Shown: piece after piece, positions 40,991 through 53,198 of the stretch
Layout: every line of letters starts with the position of its first letter
How positions within the stretch are numbered: position 1 is the first letter of the stretch
From: Romanomermis culicivorax
Taxonomy: Eukaryota; Nematoda; Enoplea; Mermithida; Mermithidae
Reading direction: 5' to 3'
NCBI GenBank assembly: GCA_963922205.1
Contig: CAWUHX010000379.1
Location: 62,001-126,000, forward strand
DNA length: 64,000 nucleotides
Made by a program: the position numbers and the translations under genes
The notes under the pieces: generated by a model
The model's database searches: none
What the model was told of the DNA's origin: nothing
What the model saw: only the letters and a program-made list of their open reading frames with translations

Positions 40991-41189
40991 AGATGCCCAT
41001 TTCCACTACCTTCTCCTACTCATACCATTCTTTCCTGCAAATTGTCGCAAAGGAAATACTCTTTTGATGAAGTCCCCAGTCGAAGGAGTATGAATGCAAA
41101 GTGGTTGGAGATATAAACAATAACCCACAACAGATGGTGTCTGAAAAATGTAGAGTGAAAAAAAACCAAAACACAACACCAGTATGTTT

Positions 41190-43320
41190 TTACCCTCGTC
41201 GATTAAAGGTCAACTCCATCAGCAATGCAAAAAAGTCATCGAATGGTGCCTTGCACAAATAAATTGGCGGCAACATGAGTAGCTGTTGCAATGTAAAGGT
41301 AGGCATAAAAAGTGTTCTTATACCCTGACATTTTGCTGACCCATTCTCATGTCTTTGTCCGCATATTTGCTTAATTTTGCGAAGATGTTTATTCGCCAAA
41401 TTCACGATGGTTTTATCTTTTACCCTACTATAACATAAACCATCAATAAAGGGCAAAGTTTTATACTCACTAACGTCAGGGGTCCAGTAAAAATCAGGTA
41501 AAACATCATTGAAATTAATTATCCAATTTTTAGAAAAATGTTGAAATTTAATAAATGTATATACAAATGTCTGCCCTGCTTAAAAACCATAGGAAAAAAA
41601 CCCCAAACGCAAATTTTGACTTTAAAACATAGTGATCCATATCGGCTCCCTATGGATCAACTAAATTTTGGACTCAAAATTGGCGAAAAAAGTTGGCCAA
41701 CTTGTTCAAAACACTCAACAGGGTCAGGGGAACACGTTAAAATTAAAATTTCAAAATTTTAAAATTTTTCAAAATTTTTTTAAATTTTAAAAACAATTTT
41801 AAATTTTTTAAATTCATTGTAGCAATGCCCGGCCTACTCAGAAACGTAGGGAAGCAAGTTTCCCAAACCCCAAATGCAATTTTTCACTTCAAAAATTGAG
41901 TGATTCGTGGCTGAGTGATCCAGATCACCTAAAATTCGGACTCAAAATTGGCGAAAAAAGTTGGCCAACTTGTTCAACATAGTCAATAGGGTCAGGGGAA
42001 CATGTTAAAATCAAAATTTTAAAATTTTAAAATTTTCTAAAATTTTTAAAAAAATCTCAGAAACGTATGGAAACAAGTTTCCCGAAAACTTCAAGTGATT
42101 AATCAACAAAAGACTTACAGTGCGTAGCCTGTTATTTCTTGGGTGTTAATTCGCATCGGGCATTTGGCTACGGAAAGCTCGCTGCATCATTGTAGAGTGT
42201 ACATGGAGCTGACATTGTTCAAAAAGAACTCTTCAGCAGCACCGTATAAATCGATCTTTGTGCCCGAGGCGTCTTTGGTTATATTTTTTTTCTCTACCGC
42301 ATTCTTGTGGAAGCATATGTAATTGACCCACTCCAATGCAGCTTCCCCGAATTGATGTTTAAGCGCCAATGTCAATGATTTTTTTAACATTGACAATTCG
42401 ATGGGTAGCTGTAATGTTGTAAAATAATCCATGAATGTTATGTAATATAGCATTTAAATTACCTGTCGCAGGAATTTTGGGCAAAACTTCGCTTTAATGT
42501 AGAAAGTGTAAGGCCAGGATCGATTGTTCAAGTATTCTGTAGCTGATATTTTTTCAGAGCCAAATGGATTTGCGGCGAATTTCAGAAGTATGGACGAACG
42601 AAGCAGTGCGCACATCCCCAAAAAAATTTATTTTCAGGTTTTTTTATTGTTTTTAAGCGAAAAATAAATTTCGGAAATATTTTCGCACTCCAGATGGTAC
42701 CATATTCGGCAATTTCTTCAACTTGTGCATCACATTCAAGCATGCAATTCACTGTTTTATCGACTTGATATTCGCTGAATGTAGGCTCCACATCTTTTGA
42801 TTTTAATGATACCTTCAATAAAGCCTTGTCGTCAACATCCCTAAGGCGGCCAATCATGTCCTCATCCTCTTCAGCTTCTAAATTGGAGAGGTTGTTACTA
42901 ATTAGCGTTTGTAAGTCCATCTAAATGCAAACATTTAATTAATTTAACTAAAAATTTTTTCAAATAAAATTGAATTATTATTACTGGTTTGGGTCGCATT
43001 TCAGGTAATTTATCAGCATCTTCATTTTCATCGCCAGATGGAATTTGTGAAGCAATTATGATTGTAGCTCGACTACTGTTGATCTCTTTTCTTAAACAGA
43101 AAACGTAAATGTCAAAAAAAAAAGATTTCGGAATATGTAAGTTTATTAGATGATAAAAGTGTAGATCCTAGTGGGGTTTAATGTTTACCTTTTTGTATTT
43201 AGAGCTTCAGTGGTTTGCGATTGTGAATCAACCAAAACTGTAGCCTGTGAGTTGAAATTGGGGGGAGATGCATTACCATTGTTATCCAATGATTCACATC
43301 CTTCTTCTGTGCGTCTGAAT
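41190..43320 (-). CDS. Accessory ORFs of the giant MULE, left arm (unknown)
   Basis: I do not recognise these. Exon-like minus segments: 43,320-43,198 (TEEGCESLDNNGNASPPNF), about 43,090-42,985 (TIIIASQIPSGDENEDADKL), 42,920-42,582 (starts MDLQTLISNNLSNLEAEEDE), 42,453-42,187 and 41,456-41,190. The first two have good splice signals and acidic Ser/Asn-rich sequence, and may be the C-terminal part of the transposase transcript. The MDLQ segment has its own ATG and may start a second protein. Two CAGCTAC motifs lie here (41,276, 42,402). Between 42,100 and 41,460 the ATTTTAAAA-rich repeat units intervene. Confidence 0.5.
41545..42080 (-). repeat. About 300-bp internal units, left side (inverted)
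   Basis: Two units share GGACTCAAAATTGGCGAAAA, AGTTGGCCAACTTGTTCAA and AGGGTCAGGGGAACAYGTTA, then an AAATTTTAAAA tract. They are reverse complements of the units at 53,700-54,690 and sit about as far from their end (4.1-4.65 kb) as those do from theirs. Confidence 0.85.
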
Positions 43321-43329
43321 AATATGTAC

Positions 43330-46300
43330 ATTTGAAATTTGACCACAATGATAACAAATAAGTTTTAACCACTTACTCAAGTTGTTTTATATATAATCGA
43401 CCCGCATTGTACGCACAATTAGTTGTTTCCACTGGATGCTCATGGCAATTTGTGAAATCGCTATTATTTTTTTTCCATGACATCACTTTGGGAATCATAA
43501 TCACAAGTAGCTGTTTCTACTTGAGTGTCAAAATCAAAATCTTTTGTAACGGGCTTCCCGATTTTGTCGTCATAATCACAAGTAGCTGTTTCTACTTGAG
43601 TGTCCAAATCAAAATCCTTTGTAGCAGACTTCCCAATTTTGAGGTCATCAGCACAAGTAGCTGTTTCTACTTGAGTGTGGGCGGGCTTCCTGATTTTGAC
43701 GTCCTCATCACAAGTAGCTGTTTCTACTTGAGTTTTGGACTCCTCGTCGTCAAATTCAATATCGGTAACTTTTGGCTTGATGTTTTGAAGTCATCCTTGC
43801 GATAACATTTGCGTCCCAACTTTGACTTGCTTATCTTTCGTTTGTCTGCATGTCGCAAAGTAGTGATGTTTCTGTTGGCCTTTACGGTGACTGGTAAATT
43901 GCAGGACAAACGAGCGGCTATCAAGTGGGTGCTTGCCTTGTCGCTGCAACCGCAGCTGGTAGAGTTGAATCGAACTAGATACACCTTGCCATTTTCAGTT
44001 TCGTTGAAGCACTAAAAAAATTTGCAAATTAATTAAAAAATATAGACAACAAAGTCAATAACTACATTATAAACTATTACCCTTGATAGGGTGTCGTGCA
44101 CCACCTTTCCATTTTCCACTAAAAATTGACAAATTCGGAAATTTGACTCAGCAAGTCCACTGGGATGTGATTTTGGCTCTACCTGCTGCGGTAGCTGTAT
44201 GCAAACTTGGCCAAATCAACAGTACTGTAAAATGTTTCCCGGTTCGATTATTTCTCTTTTTGGCATTTCCTTTGCAGGCCTCATTGGAATGTGGGTATTG
44301 AGCTTGAAATCCCCAATTCCATATTTGACACGGTCATAATTGATGTTGTAATAACAAAAAAGGGTGTAGTAACCCAGAACCGCCACGTCAATAGGCATTT
44401 CTCTCCAAGAAGTCCAGGTCTTGTGGACTTTGTTGAAACTTTCACTGGCATTGGTCGTTATGCCTGAAATATGTATTTAAATTAATTGATTAAAACTATA
44501 AATTATTCAATAAATTAATAAGTGACTTTCTTAAATGCTTGTAAATTAGAACTGAAGCAATTTCTAGCAATATTTTAATTAATTAATGACATTTTTTGAA
44601 TTATAAATAAATTGTACAAACTACACATATGTGTTTATTAGTCTTAGACTTTTGACATGTGGAAACATTTTATTTGTACAAATGTGTAATGTACAAAAAA
44701 ACCTTGATATGTACGTGTGTTTAAATTAATATACCTGAGAAGCTAGAGTACAACCCGGTTAGTTCCAACACCCATTTTCCACTCGTTCGAACAGCTGGCG
44801 CAATGGACAAAAAGTAATACTGTTTGAACTTTTCAGGCCATCTTTCACTTAGTTCTTCTGCTTTTACGGCTGCTAGATTCTCGGAATCAGCTTTTGGAAT
44901 GGAATATAAATTGTTCACTATCGCAACAGGCAAGTCCTTATTTTTTGGACATAATTCGGTAATTTTTCGAGTAATGTTTTCTACTAAATGTCACCAGCAA
45001 TAAATGTGCACCGTATTTGGCGTCAAATTTCTGGAATCGAATTCGCGATCAGTAATTATGATGGTTTTGGTGTTCCCATTCGTAATACGAACAGGTAGCT
45101 GTCGAAAAATTTGCTGGATAAATCCACAATGGTTTTCCGTAAATTTTTTTCGTGTATAAGGACGCCGAGTGGGAAAACTGGTTGGCCAATAAGGCTCTTT
45201 TGGCGATAAATTGCCGCTGATGCATAAAAATCGCCCAATTCAAACCTAGTGTAGTAAAGAACAACGAATGGCTCATTCGGATATTCCCTCATTAATTCCT
45301 TAATGATCTCGGGGATGTCAGGTAACATACATGATACCAGAAAGTCTTGAGCCATTTGCTCAATGCTCATTATAAACTGGCGTTCATTCTCCTGAATGAA
45401 TGTGTTTAAATTGTAAATGGTGCCCTTCCTTGGCCAAAATTTGTTTTGAATGCCGTATTTGAAATTCACCATCTAAAACAGTAATTTCAATGTGTAGCAT
45501 ATTTATAATTTGTAACAATTAGTGTTATAAAAAAGTGCACTACTTGAGATATCTATTTAAATATATTCACCTGTTTTCAATCTCTGCCATTTGCAACAGC
45601 TTCCAGGCCCGGTGGAGCAAGATTGTCTGTTTTAATTTTCTGGTACAATTGAGAAGGCGTAATGTTCAGATCTCATTTCAGTTCGACTTCATCCAGTTTC
45701 TTGATGACAGGAGCATTTTGAATAAATACTTTGTCACTGTTTGAATTGAAATGCTTTTGTTTGACACCATCTTTCTCATCGCCAACATAGTGGACTACCT
45801 CGATGAATAGATGATTGTCCGAAGTTGGATTTATTTGCCTATATTCCATTTGTTTAAAGTTTTTCTTTGATTTCGAATTGCGGTCGCATGCAACCACGTA
45901 GTGGGTCGCGGAGTACTTTGGATTAGACCTTGGAATTTTTCGCACTCCATCATTTATCCAATTGTAACAATCACAGAGAAAGGATTCTATGAGGAAGTAC
46001 AAAAAATATAAAAGGTTCACATAAATAAGGTGACAAGTATATGACTATCTTCTTTGTGGGAGTACGGAAACAGGTAAACATCTCCTCCTTTTGGACAAGG
46101 TGAAGGTTTGTTGATTAATCACTCTGCCTTAGCTGAGGCTGAAATATAAGATACAGTTGAAAAACATACAAACAACTGGTATTTAATTTAGGATGAAAGT
46201 TTTAAAAAAATAAATAATTTGCTTACCTATTAACTTATCTAAATCCCTAGGTACTAATCTTGATTCTTTGTTTGTCATTATGGGAATGGAGCATCCTGAA

Positions 46301-46443
46301 GCTGGCGTTTCTTCATTTTCCGATGATGTTACATTTGGTTCTATCTTCGGCAGATCATCTTTTGGATTTTCAACTTGCGACGGTAGACCTGGAGTTGGCT
46401 TGAAGTCATCATCTGGGTCATATTGGTTGTCATCTGACTCCAT
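43330..46443 (-). pseudogene. MULE-type transposase, spliced, with in-frame stops
   Basis: The start ATG at 46,443 lies just after a CAGCTACTCA motif. Exons: 46443-46227 (acidic, Pro-rich), 45986-45571, 45472-44735, 44463-44091, 44011-about 43,430. Catalytic core: VLYYTRFELGDFYAS (first Asp), IIITDREFDSRN (second Asp), ITTNASESFNKVH (candidate Glu region), then CGCSDKASTH, a SWIM-like finger whose third Cys appears to be Ser. The tail is a 25-residue tandem repeat. Breaks: TGA at 45,675-45,673, 45,579-45,577, 44,993-44,991 and 44,218-44,216, and frame changes near 45,090 and 43,760. MULE transposases cut and paste with RNase H-fold DDE chemistry and leave 9-11-bp duplications, as here. The family call rests on motifs, not a search. 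Confidence 0.8.
43500..43740 (-). repeat. Coding tandem repeat, 75-bp unit, about 3.5 copies
   Basis: On minus each unit encodes DTQVETATCDYDDKIGKP and then VTKDFDF. Each starts with the CAAGTAGAAACAGCTACTTG palindrome-like word. One unit is shortened by 18 bp. It lies at the C-terminus of the transposase ORF. Confidence 0.85.
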
Positions 46444-47258
46444 TAAATGAGTAGCTGTCAGTGACTTCCTGTAAGGTCAATATTCTGGAATGGAATGTCC
46501 ATTATTGTTGACCTGTGTGTGGCTGACGGCAGTGAATGACTAAATTTGAAATGCTACATTTCGTGAATTGGTGGGTCTCTAGAACAGCAGAGAAATATTG
46601 TTGACGTGTGGGAAGCGGATGTTAAAGCAATAAATTGTTGAATTTTTATTTTGGCCAGTTTTGTTGGTGAGTAGCCGTGGATCCTATCACATAATTGCGA
46701 AGAAATACACTTTCATTCATTTGCTAAAGGCAATCCTGCCGAAAAAATAAAAAACTATCAATATCCTAAGCATAAACTAAAATAAATCAATACCTTAAGA
46801 TTATACAAAAACTAATATTAGTTGTCAATCTTACTTTTATGCGTCATTTGTTGTTTCTTGGAAACTCAAGGCATGGGCAAAAATATTTATCTGGGTTGCC
46901 ATTGTGTTGCCTGATAAAAAACATGGGGCGAATAACCATTTTACAGTAAACAGCTACCTGCAATTTAAAATGTGATATGTGTACAAACATGAACACATTT
47001 GCATCTAACAGTCACCATAGTTTTTGTACATAAACAATATAACCACATGTAAGCTTTTTTATGCCCAGATTCATCACAAGCTTGCAAAACTGTATTCCTA
47101 TATACAATTCTATACATAACCTATGATTCAAGCCCAAGATTCGTAACATTCCTCATTGCTCAACACAATCAATTTTTGCTTCCTTCAATTGTCCACAATG
47201 AAATGAGTGACCAGTAAACATTACAGTAGGGAATGAATGTTTACTTTTACGCACAAAC
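46444..47258. promoter_or_regulatory. Divergent intergenic region of the giant MULE
   Basis: 815 bp between the leftward ATG at 46,443 and the first rightward ATG at 47,259. It must hold both promoters if the gene calls are right. Motif polarity flips between 46,457 and 46,951. No TATA box or terminator is convincing. Confidence 0.5.
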
Positions 47259-47914
47259 ATGGACTTTGCCCCTATGATGTCTCTTCATAGAAGAGTGTAT
47301 CATTCTTCCTTAAAAGAAGAATTACTCAACAAACCTTTTTTTCACTCGAAATGCCTTGCATCCATGTATCAATAAGCATCAGAAGACAACCAAGAAGAGT
47401 GGTCAATGTCCCGCATCATCCACATCGTTTGCGTAGATGGGCCAGACAGCTACTCAACAGTAATGAAGATCATGTCATTGATATGGCTAATCCGATTGCA
47501 GAAATTAACTTACGCAAATATACCCCCGGCAAGAAGAACAGCTACTCAATGGGAAGAACAACTGTTAATTGACGATGATTTGCCATTGATTCTAATTCGA
47601 GCACCCCAAAGAGGTAAATATATTCTACATTTTAATCATATGATTGCAAAATTAGTAAAAGATTAAAAAGGAAGATTATGTATATATATATATATTTTTG
47701 CTTTATAAAGTGGCTACATTGAAACATAATGTGGGTCTACAGCCTACGTTATTAAATAATTTTTTTTGTCCATGAATGTGCAGCTCGACGAGGAAGACAA
47801 CGTTGGTGGCGCAACAATAGACAAATTGGGGTTAGACGTCAGAACATGCGACACCACGAAGAAAATCCGGTTGATCTACTAATCAATGAACCAGTTCAAC
47901 GATGTAATTATTAA
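47259..47914 (+). CDS. Small basic protein of the giant MULE (unknown)
   Basis: Exon 1 runs 47,259-47,613 in one frame (starts MDFAPMMSLHRRVYHSSLKE) with a single TAA at about 47,370. It ends G|GTAAAT. Exon 2 starts after TGCAG at 47,784 (RARRGRQRWWRNNRQIGVRR) and stops at about 47,914. In another frame from 47,886, an acidic stretch ending in ACRVCWRIG continues, suggesting a frameshift in a longer protein. The Arg/Trp-rich segment suits nucleic-acid binding. No family is recognised. Two polar motifs lie in exon 1 in two different frames. Confidence 0.5.
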
Positions 47915-48129
47915 TGGAATCGGCAAAGGCTTTGCAGAAATAGAAGATCCGGCACCTATATTTAAAAACATGGATGTTGATTCGGACATAAACATTGGCC
48001 AAATTCAAGGAGCATGTCGAGTTTGCTGGCGAATTGGGGTAAGTTTATATAACAGAGTACGTTCATGGAATTCTAATGGTTGGGTTCCTTGCCTGGGTAG
48101 GTCCACCTTCAATACTAGCATAAATTTCT

Positions 48130-49500
48130 AAATTTTTATGAATTGTAATGTATGTTATGTGTTTAGGGTTAATTTCTAGTCACTATGTATTGGATGTGGT
48201 TTTTTTCAAACCGTCTAGTTAGGTTAGTATGCTAAAAAATCTACTGCTTTAAAGTTAAATAAGTTAAATATAATGGAAAATGTACATGAAAAATTTTATA
48301 ATTTGAAATACTACTTGGTAGTCACTTTCGTTATATATAAATTTCAATTTCAATTTGTCGATACATTTACTTGGTTTTTTGAATATTTCGATAACAAAAT
48401 GTTTGGAAAAAAACTAAACTTTGTATATATGTACTGTTACAATGTTTTAATTTGTGCATGTTAATTTAAATTTTAAGTTTTGTTAATATTTATTTTAATT
48501 AATTGTGTTTTTATTATGTTTTATGTAAATTCTTGTCAAATTAAGTTTAACATTTTTCCCAATTTGTTAATCTTTTCTTTTACTTTATTTAGTTTTGTTT
48601 AAGTTTAAAATATGCACATTCATGAAAAAATTTTAAAGCCAAAAAAAATTTAAAAATATAGAAACCAAAAAAAACTTAAAATAAAAAAAAAAATTTTTAA
48701 TTTCCCAATTCTGTCTCTATCCATTTATGTTTTCTAGTCATAGTTGTGTACATTTTTGTTTATATATTTGTTTAATGTTTTGCATGGTTTTCCTAAGTTT
48801 TTTTAGTTCTGCACATGGCCGTGCATACCCTCAGAGTCCAGGTCCCCATGGCTGGGCACTACTGCAATTTAATTTGCACTAGTGGCAAACGGAGGATTTT
48901 AGTAGTAAAATATAGTTTGGTTTTGAAATATTTTACTGACATTCAATATAAATGACTAACACTATTCATTGTCCATTCATGCTAACATGAAAGTGCATAA
49001 AACAATCATATACATTTTGTGTTATGACAAACAAGTTGTATCCCATTCCTGAAAATGAAGGAATAGGATGAAAAGTTTACTGTATATCGATTTACTCGCA
49101 ACGCGACACATATCTCCTTCATCAGTTCCAAAAAGGTTTTTTAGAAGACCGCCTCCCGCCCAGCCCATCACTTGTGCAAAATGGGAAGCCAAGACCTTGT
49201 GTCATAACTCAACACAACTGTCAAAACAATAGGTAACCATTAATTCTGACGGGGAACGTGGGGATTTACGTCAATTTTTTTAGACTATGTTGTAAAAACG
49301 TGTTGTATACAGCTACTCATGTAGCCACATTTACAACGATAAGCTTTACAGTTTATTTCTTTTGTTGATTGTTCGAAAAGCGATTTACTGCTCTGTACAA
49401 TGTGTTGTACAGCTACTCACGTTTACAATGATAAACGTGAGGCCTCATTTAATTCATTTATTGTTGAACAAGCGGTCGTTTTTTTTTAATCTCGGCAACT
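48130..49500. other. AT-rich spacer in the giant MULE
   Basis: No gene recognised. It contains two related stretches at about 49,280-49,460, each TTGTATACAGCTACTCA-like followed by CACATTTACAACGATAA or CACGTTTACAATGATAA: a short direct repeat just upstream of the helicase ATG, each with a polar motif. Confidence 0.45.
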
Positions 49501-52500
49501 ATGTCGCATTCACACTCACATATTGACGAGACTGCACTGTTTAAAGTAAGTTGTCTTCCAATATCACACATTTGTAATAATTTTAAATTGTATAATTAAT
49601 TGTAGCCCCCGATAAATGCTGAAGTGGAGGATGAGATCAATGAATTAGATGCCATAGAAGTACAGTATGAAGAAATCCATGAACCCCAAGAACCAATAAA
49701 AGAAATCACGCTCAATACTTCCTCGTACGACCCTAATAATGTGAAATGCAGTTTTGATTACAAAACTGGATTCAGCACTTTTGTGGATCAGACAGTTGAA
49801 TCAAACGAAAGTGAAAAATCCTGCCAGAAAGCTGCATAAGTCCTGCATTATATTTTTCCACATGAGAACTGGAACCATACTGCTTTTCCTCTTTTTCCAA
49901 AAATTTCGCACATTTGTAAAGCACTTATAATGTGGCTACAGATGCATAACCTTGGGAAATAATTTAAAATCAGACTAATGAAGTCTGATTTTCTCCCCAA
50001 TCTATCTGGCGCGAAGCGCCGTAAAATTTTGAGATTTTGACTGTTTTAAGTACACCAAAACGTATCTTTTTTGTCTAGAAACTTTGACATCATTGTCTTC
50101 ATTGCCATTTACATACAAATTATGAAATGTTCTTGTAAAGTATTTACATCTATGTTTTAGCTATCATTCGCCGAACGAATACTACAGTACTTTTTTGTAC
50201 TGGATAAATCAACAAGCCGATGAAACTGATAAAATGTTGCTGGCATTCAGCAAACATTTTCAGTCAATTGAGTACTTGTTAGAACTGCCTTCATACGCCA
50301 CAGGCAAATTGAACTTCACTGGCAGCTACCCAATTGTGAGTTATTGTGTTTTTTTCTTATTTGACCTAATTTCATTTCATATGCAACATATATCTTTAGT
50401 CATTCGACCGAATCAGAAGATTCAATTGATGATTTTGGAGCTAGGAGGTGATGGCAAGTGGCACGAAACAGATGGGTATTGTGAGGCAACGCTACTCAAT
50501 GTACTGGATAGTGAGTAATTAAGCAGAATTACTTTGAATAAAATTTATTACTTGCAATTGTTTCTAGACAAAAGTGCAAATTTATGCGTCAACATTTTGA
50601 AGTTTTGCATAAACAAGTTACAAAAGTGGTTGGCATCGAAACAAGCACCATTGGAAGCTGAGGCTGAAGATCAAGATGAGGCAGATGAAGATCTGGAATG
50701 GGACCAAGATGCCGCCAATGCCCTGGGTGAATTTGTCCAATTAAGTCGTGCAACATCCTTTAGAAAGGAGATGATACAATGATGGAGAGGTATTTGTGCA
50801 TCAATCACTCATTTTGTAATTTTTTTATAATTTTGATTGTATGACCTTCATTGTTTATTCAGAACACCAAACTGCCTCAACACCATAAAGCACTTGAGCA
50901 TGCTGGACTCAAACACCACAATGTGGTGGTTAAAGTTGAAAGAAAAAGAGACAGGCAATTTGTATATTGACAAAATCTCCAAAATGCTGCTCCAACTGCT
51001 CAACGAAATGGCACCACAGATTAGCGAACCAATTTATGATCTATTGATTCATGGAAAACATCACGATCCCACAACTACTTGTCCGTATTACAATGTTGGC
51101 ACAAATTGGAACAACTTATTTGACTCTTGCCATCTGAACACATCTCAAAAAAATGCCGTTCGCCTTTCAGAAGCGAATTTTATTTCGATAATACAGGTAG
51201 GTAATACCAAGATATCTATATCTTTCAACACTCATGCTTAACTTGTTTGTCCAGGGCCCGCCCGGAATGGGAAAAACATCTACAGCTACTTGTATTATCA
51301 GACGAGCATTTGCCCTTGATCAGGGGAAAAAAATATTGATAATGGCGCCTTCAAACACTGCCATAGACAATATCATACGAGCACTTTTGAAAAGTGTTGA
51401 AAATGCAAGCAATGAAAAAGAACGCGTTCAAAATAACATTGTGCACCTTAACAGCCGAGTTAAGTACTACCAGCCGGACAATGATATTCGACCCTATACA
51501 ATGCGAGCTGTAGCAATGAAGCCAGAAAATTTGACGTTTTGGTAAACATGTCTAAACTTTATAATACCTAATTTGTTTCTCTCTGTTTAACATTGTACTT
51601 GTTTCTCTCTTTTTAACATCAGCAAACCAAACTGGTGGCAATGCATCAAAATGAAGTATGGTGTTCGACATCAGACACCACTGACGAAAGACCAAGACAA
51701 AAAAACAGATGCGTGCCTATTCAAATACGAGAAACAGCTACTCAGTTGCAAATATCGTATAATCTTTATGACTTGCAATGGAGCAGCTGATGCCCGCTTA
51801 AAACCATGGTTTTTCAAACTGGTATTGATCGACGAAGCAGCCCAGGATACTGAACCAACCACGTTGATTCTGGTTACAAGACTTCATATAAGTGGTAGAG
51901 TAATGAACTGTTAAATATTTTCCTTCAAAATACTATGTTTTCCTTTCATTTTCGCTTTTTCAGGTCACCTTTTTAGGCGATCCTTGCCAATTAGGACCAT
52001 GTGTGACTTCCAAAGAAGCAGAACGAAAAGTATTCAGTCATACTTAGTTTGAGCGGGTATACAACATGAATACACCGTACATCTTATTGAACCAACAATA
52101 CTGAATGCACCTGGCAATTAGTAGCATAGTCAGTAATTTGACGTACAGCAATCGGGTAGAAAAGTGTACCACAAAAGGTAACAATGTGACTCAGTATAGG
52201 GACAATGTTTAAAATGATGTGAGTGCTAATAATTTTTCACATTTGATCATTTTTGGTTATAGAAGAACGCGTTCTCCCACTTCCAAAGTCATTTCTGACA
52301 ATGATGACTGGCTATCCCATAGCTTGGATTCATATAGGGAAAGAAGAATCCATCGACTATAATTCAAGATCTCTGCAAAATCTAGGCGAAGTGATTGCTT
52401 GTATCAATCTGACAGCATCCCTAATTGGACAACACAAAATGGGCTGTGACAACATAGTTATTATAACATCATACAGCGCACAGGTTAAAAAACTACGAGC

Positions 52501-52924
52501 AAAAGTAGAGGAAGCATGTGAAGCCATCTTTAATGGCACATATTTGTCGAATCACAGCTACTCACATAGCAAATTATTCGTTGAAGATCTACCTAAAATT
52601 TGACTTGGAACAGTAGATGGGTTCCAGGTGGTGAATTATGATTAGTACTTAAATCACAATACATTACTTAAGGGTTTTTTACAGGGACAAGAATCCGACA
52701 TTGTCATCTAGGACATCGTGCGATCAAATCAATATCTGACCATGGGATTCTTGGAAAATTTTAAACATTTAAACGTCGCAATCAGCCGTGCTTGATGCTT
52801 GCTAATTGTTGTTGGCAATGCTACTATGTTTCCATCTTTGGAATTAGGAAAGTGTTTCATCATTAACAAAGATCAAATCAACACCAAGGGCCGACAACAT
52901 TGGCGAAAATTGGTAGAATGGTAG
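49501..52924 (+). pseudogene. UPF1/NAM7-like SF1 helicase carried by the giant MULE
   Basis: Exons about 49501-49545, 49606-49840, 50161-50335, 50400-50511, 50568-50783, 50864-51196, 51255-51541, 51622-51890, 51964-52200, 52258-52628 and 52685-52924. The N-terminus is acidic. Helicase motifs in order: GPPGMGKT (I), APSNTAIDNI (Ia), LIDEAAQ (II), GDPCQLGP (III), the NQQY-stop-MH block where UPF1-like proteins have QYRMH, ITSYSAQVKKLR, VDGFQGQESDIV (V) and NVAISRA (VI). DEAAQ with FQGQE marks the UPF1-like group and separates it from Helitron/Pif1 helicases. Stops: TAG 52,045, TGA 52,102, TGA 52,601, TAG 52,709, TGA 52,793. At 52,102 and 52,793 the family has Arg, so CGA-to-TGA changes are likely. 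Inferred role: DNA/RNA unwinding in the element's life cycle. Confidence 0.82.
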
Positions 52925-53198
52925 GCAAAAATTGATCATTAACCTTAATTTAATTTTACTATATTACATTGCAGTATGTTTTAGTGCAATTTAGTGCAGT
53001 TATTCCACTGAATTTTGATGTTTAGGTGTAATAACCATCGCTGCATACTCGATGCCATTGGCAATCAAATATCGCTTCTGTTTGAAGCCACTTGACCTTG
53101 CATAGGCGACCAACACGAAATGGTATTGGTTAGAAGTAAGACAGTTATTTTGAGCATCTACAAATTTTAAAGTTGCATTTATTTCTCTGGGTTTAGAA

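Larger units (their letters stand above)
41276..46457 (-). promoter_or_regulatory. Leftward block of 9 polar CAGCTACYYR motifs
   Basis: Reverse-complement copies (GTAGCTG core) start at 41,276, 42,402, 43,504, 43,579, 43,654, 43,711, 44,188, 45,092 and 46,448. None in this interval is on the plus strand. Suffixes are TCA, CCA, TTG, CGC and CTG. Four are in the 75-bp repeat, so at least six are independent. The last overlaps the 5' leader of the transposase, 4 bp before its ATG. Confidence 0.75.

Noticed and set aside
43500..43740. CRISPR-like array
   Set aside because: The 75-bp units encode a peptide repeat in frame, have no unique spacers, and sit in a eukaryotic transposase gene.
49501..52924. 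Helitron interpretation because of a helicase
   Set aside because: The helicase has DEAAQ and FQGQE of the UPF1-like group, not Pif1-type motifs. There is no Rep domain, and the element has TIRs and a TSD, which Helitrons lack.
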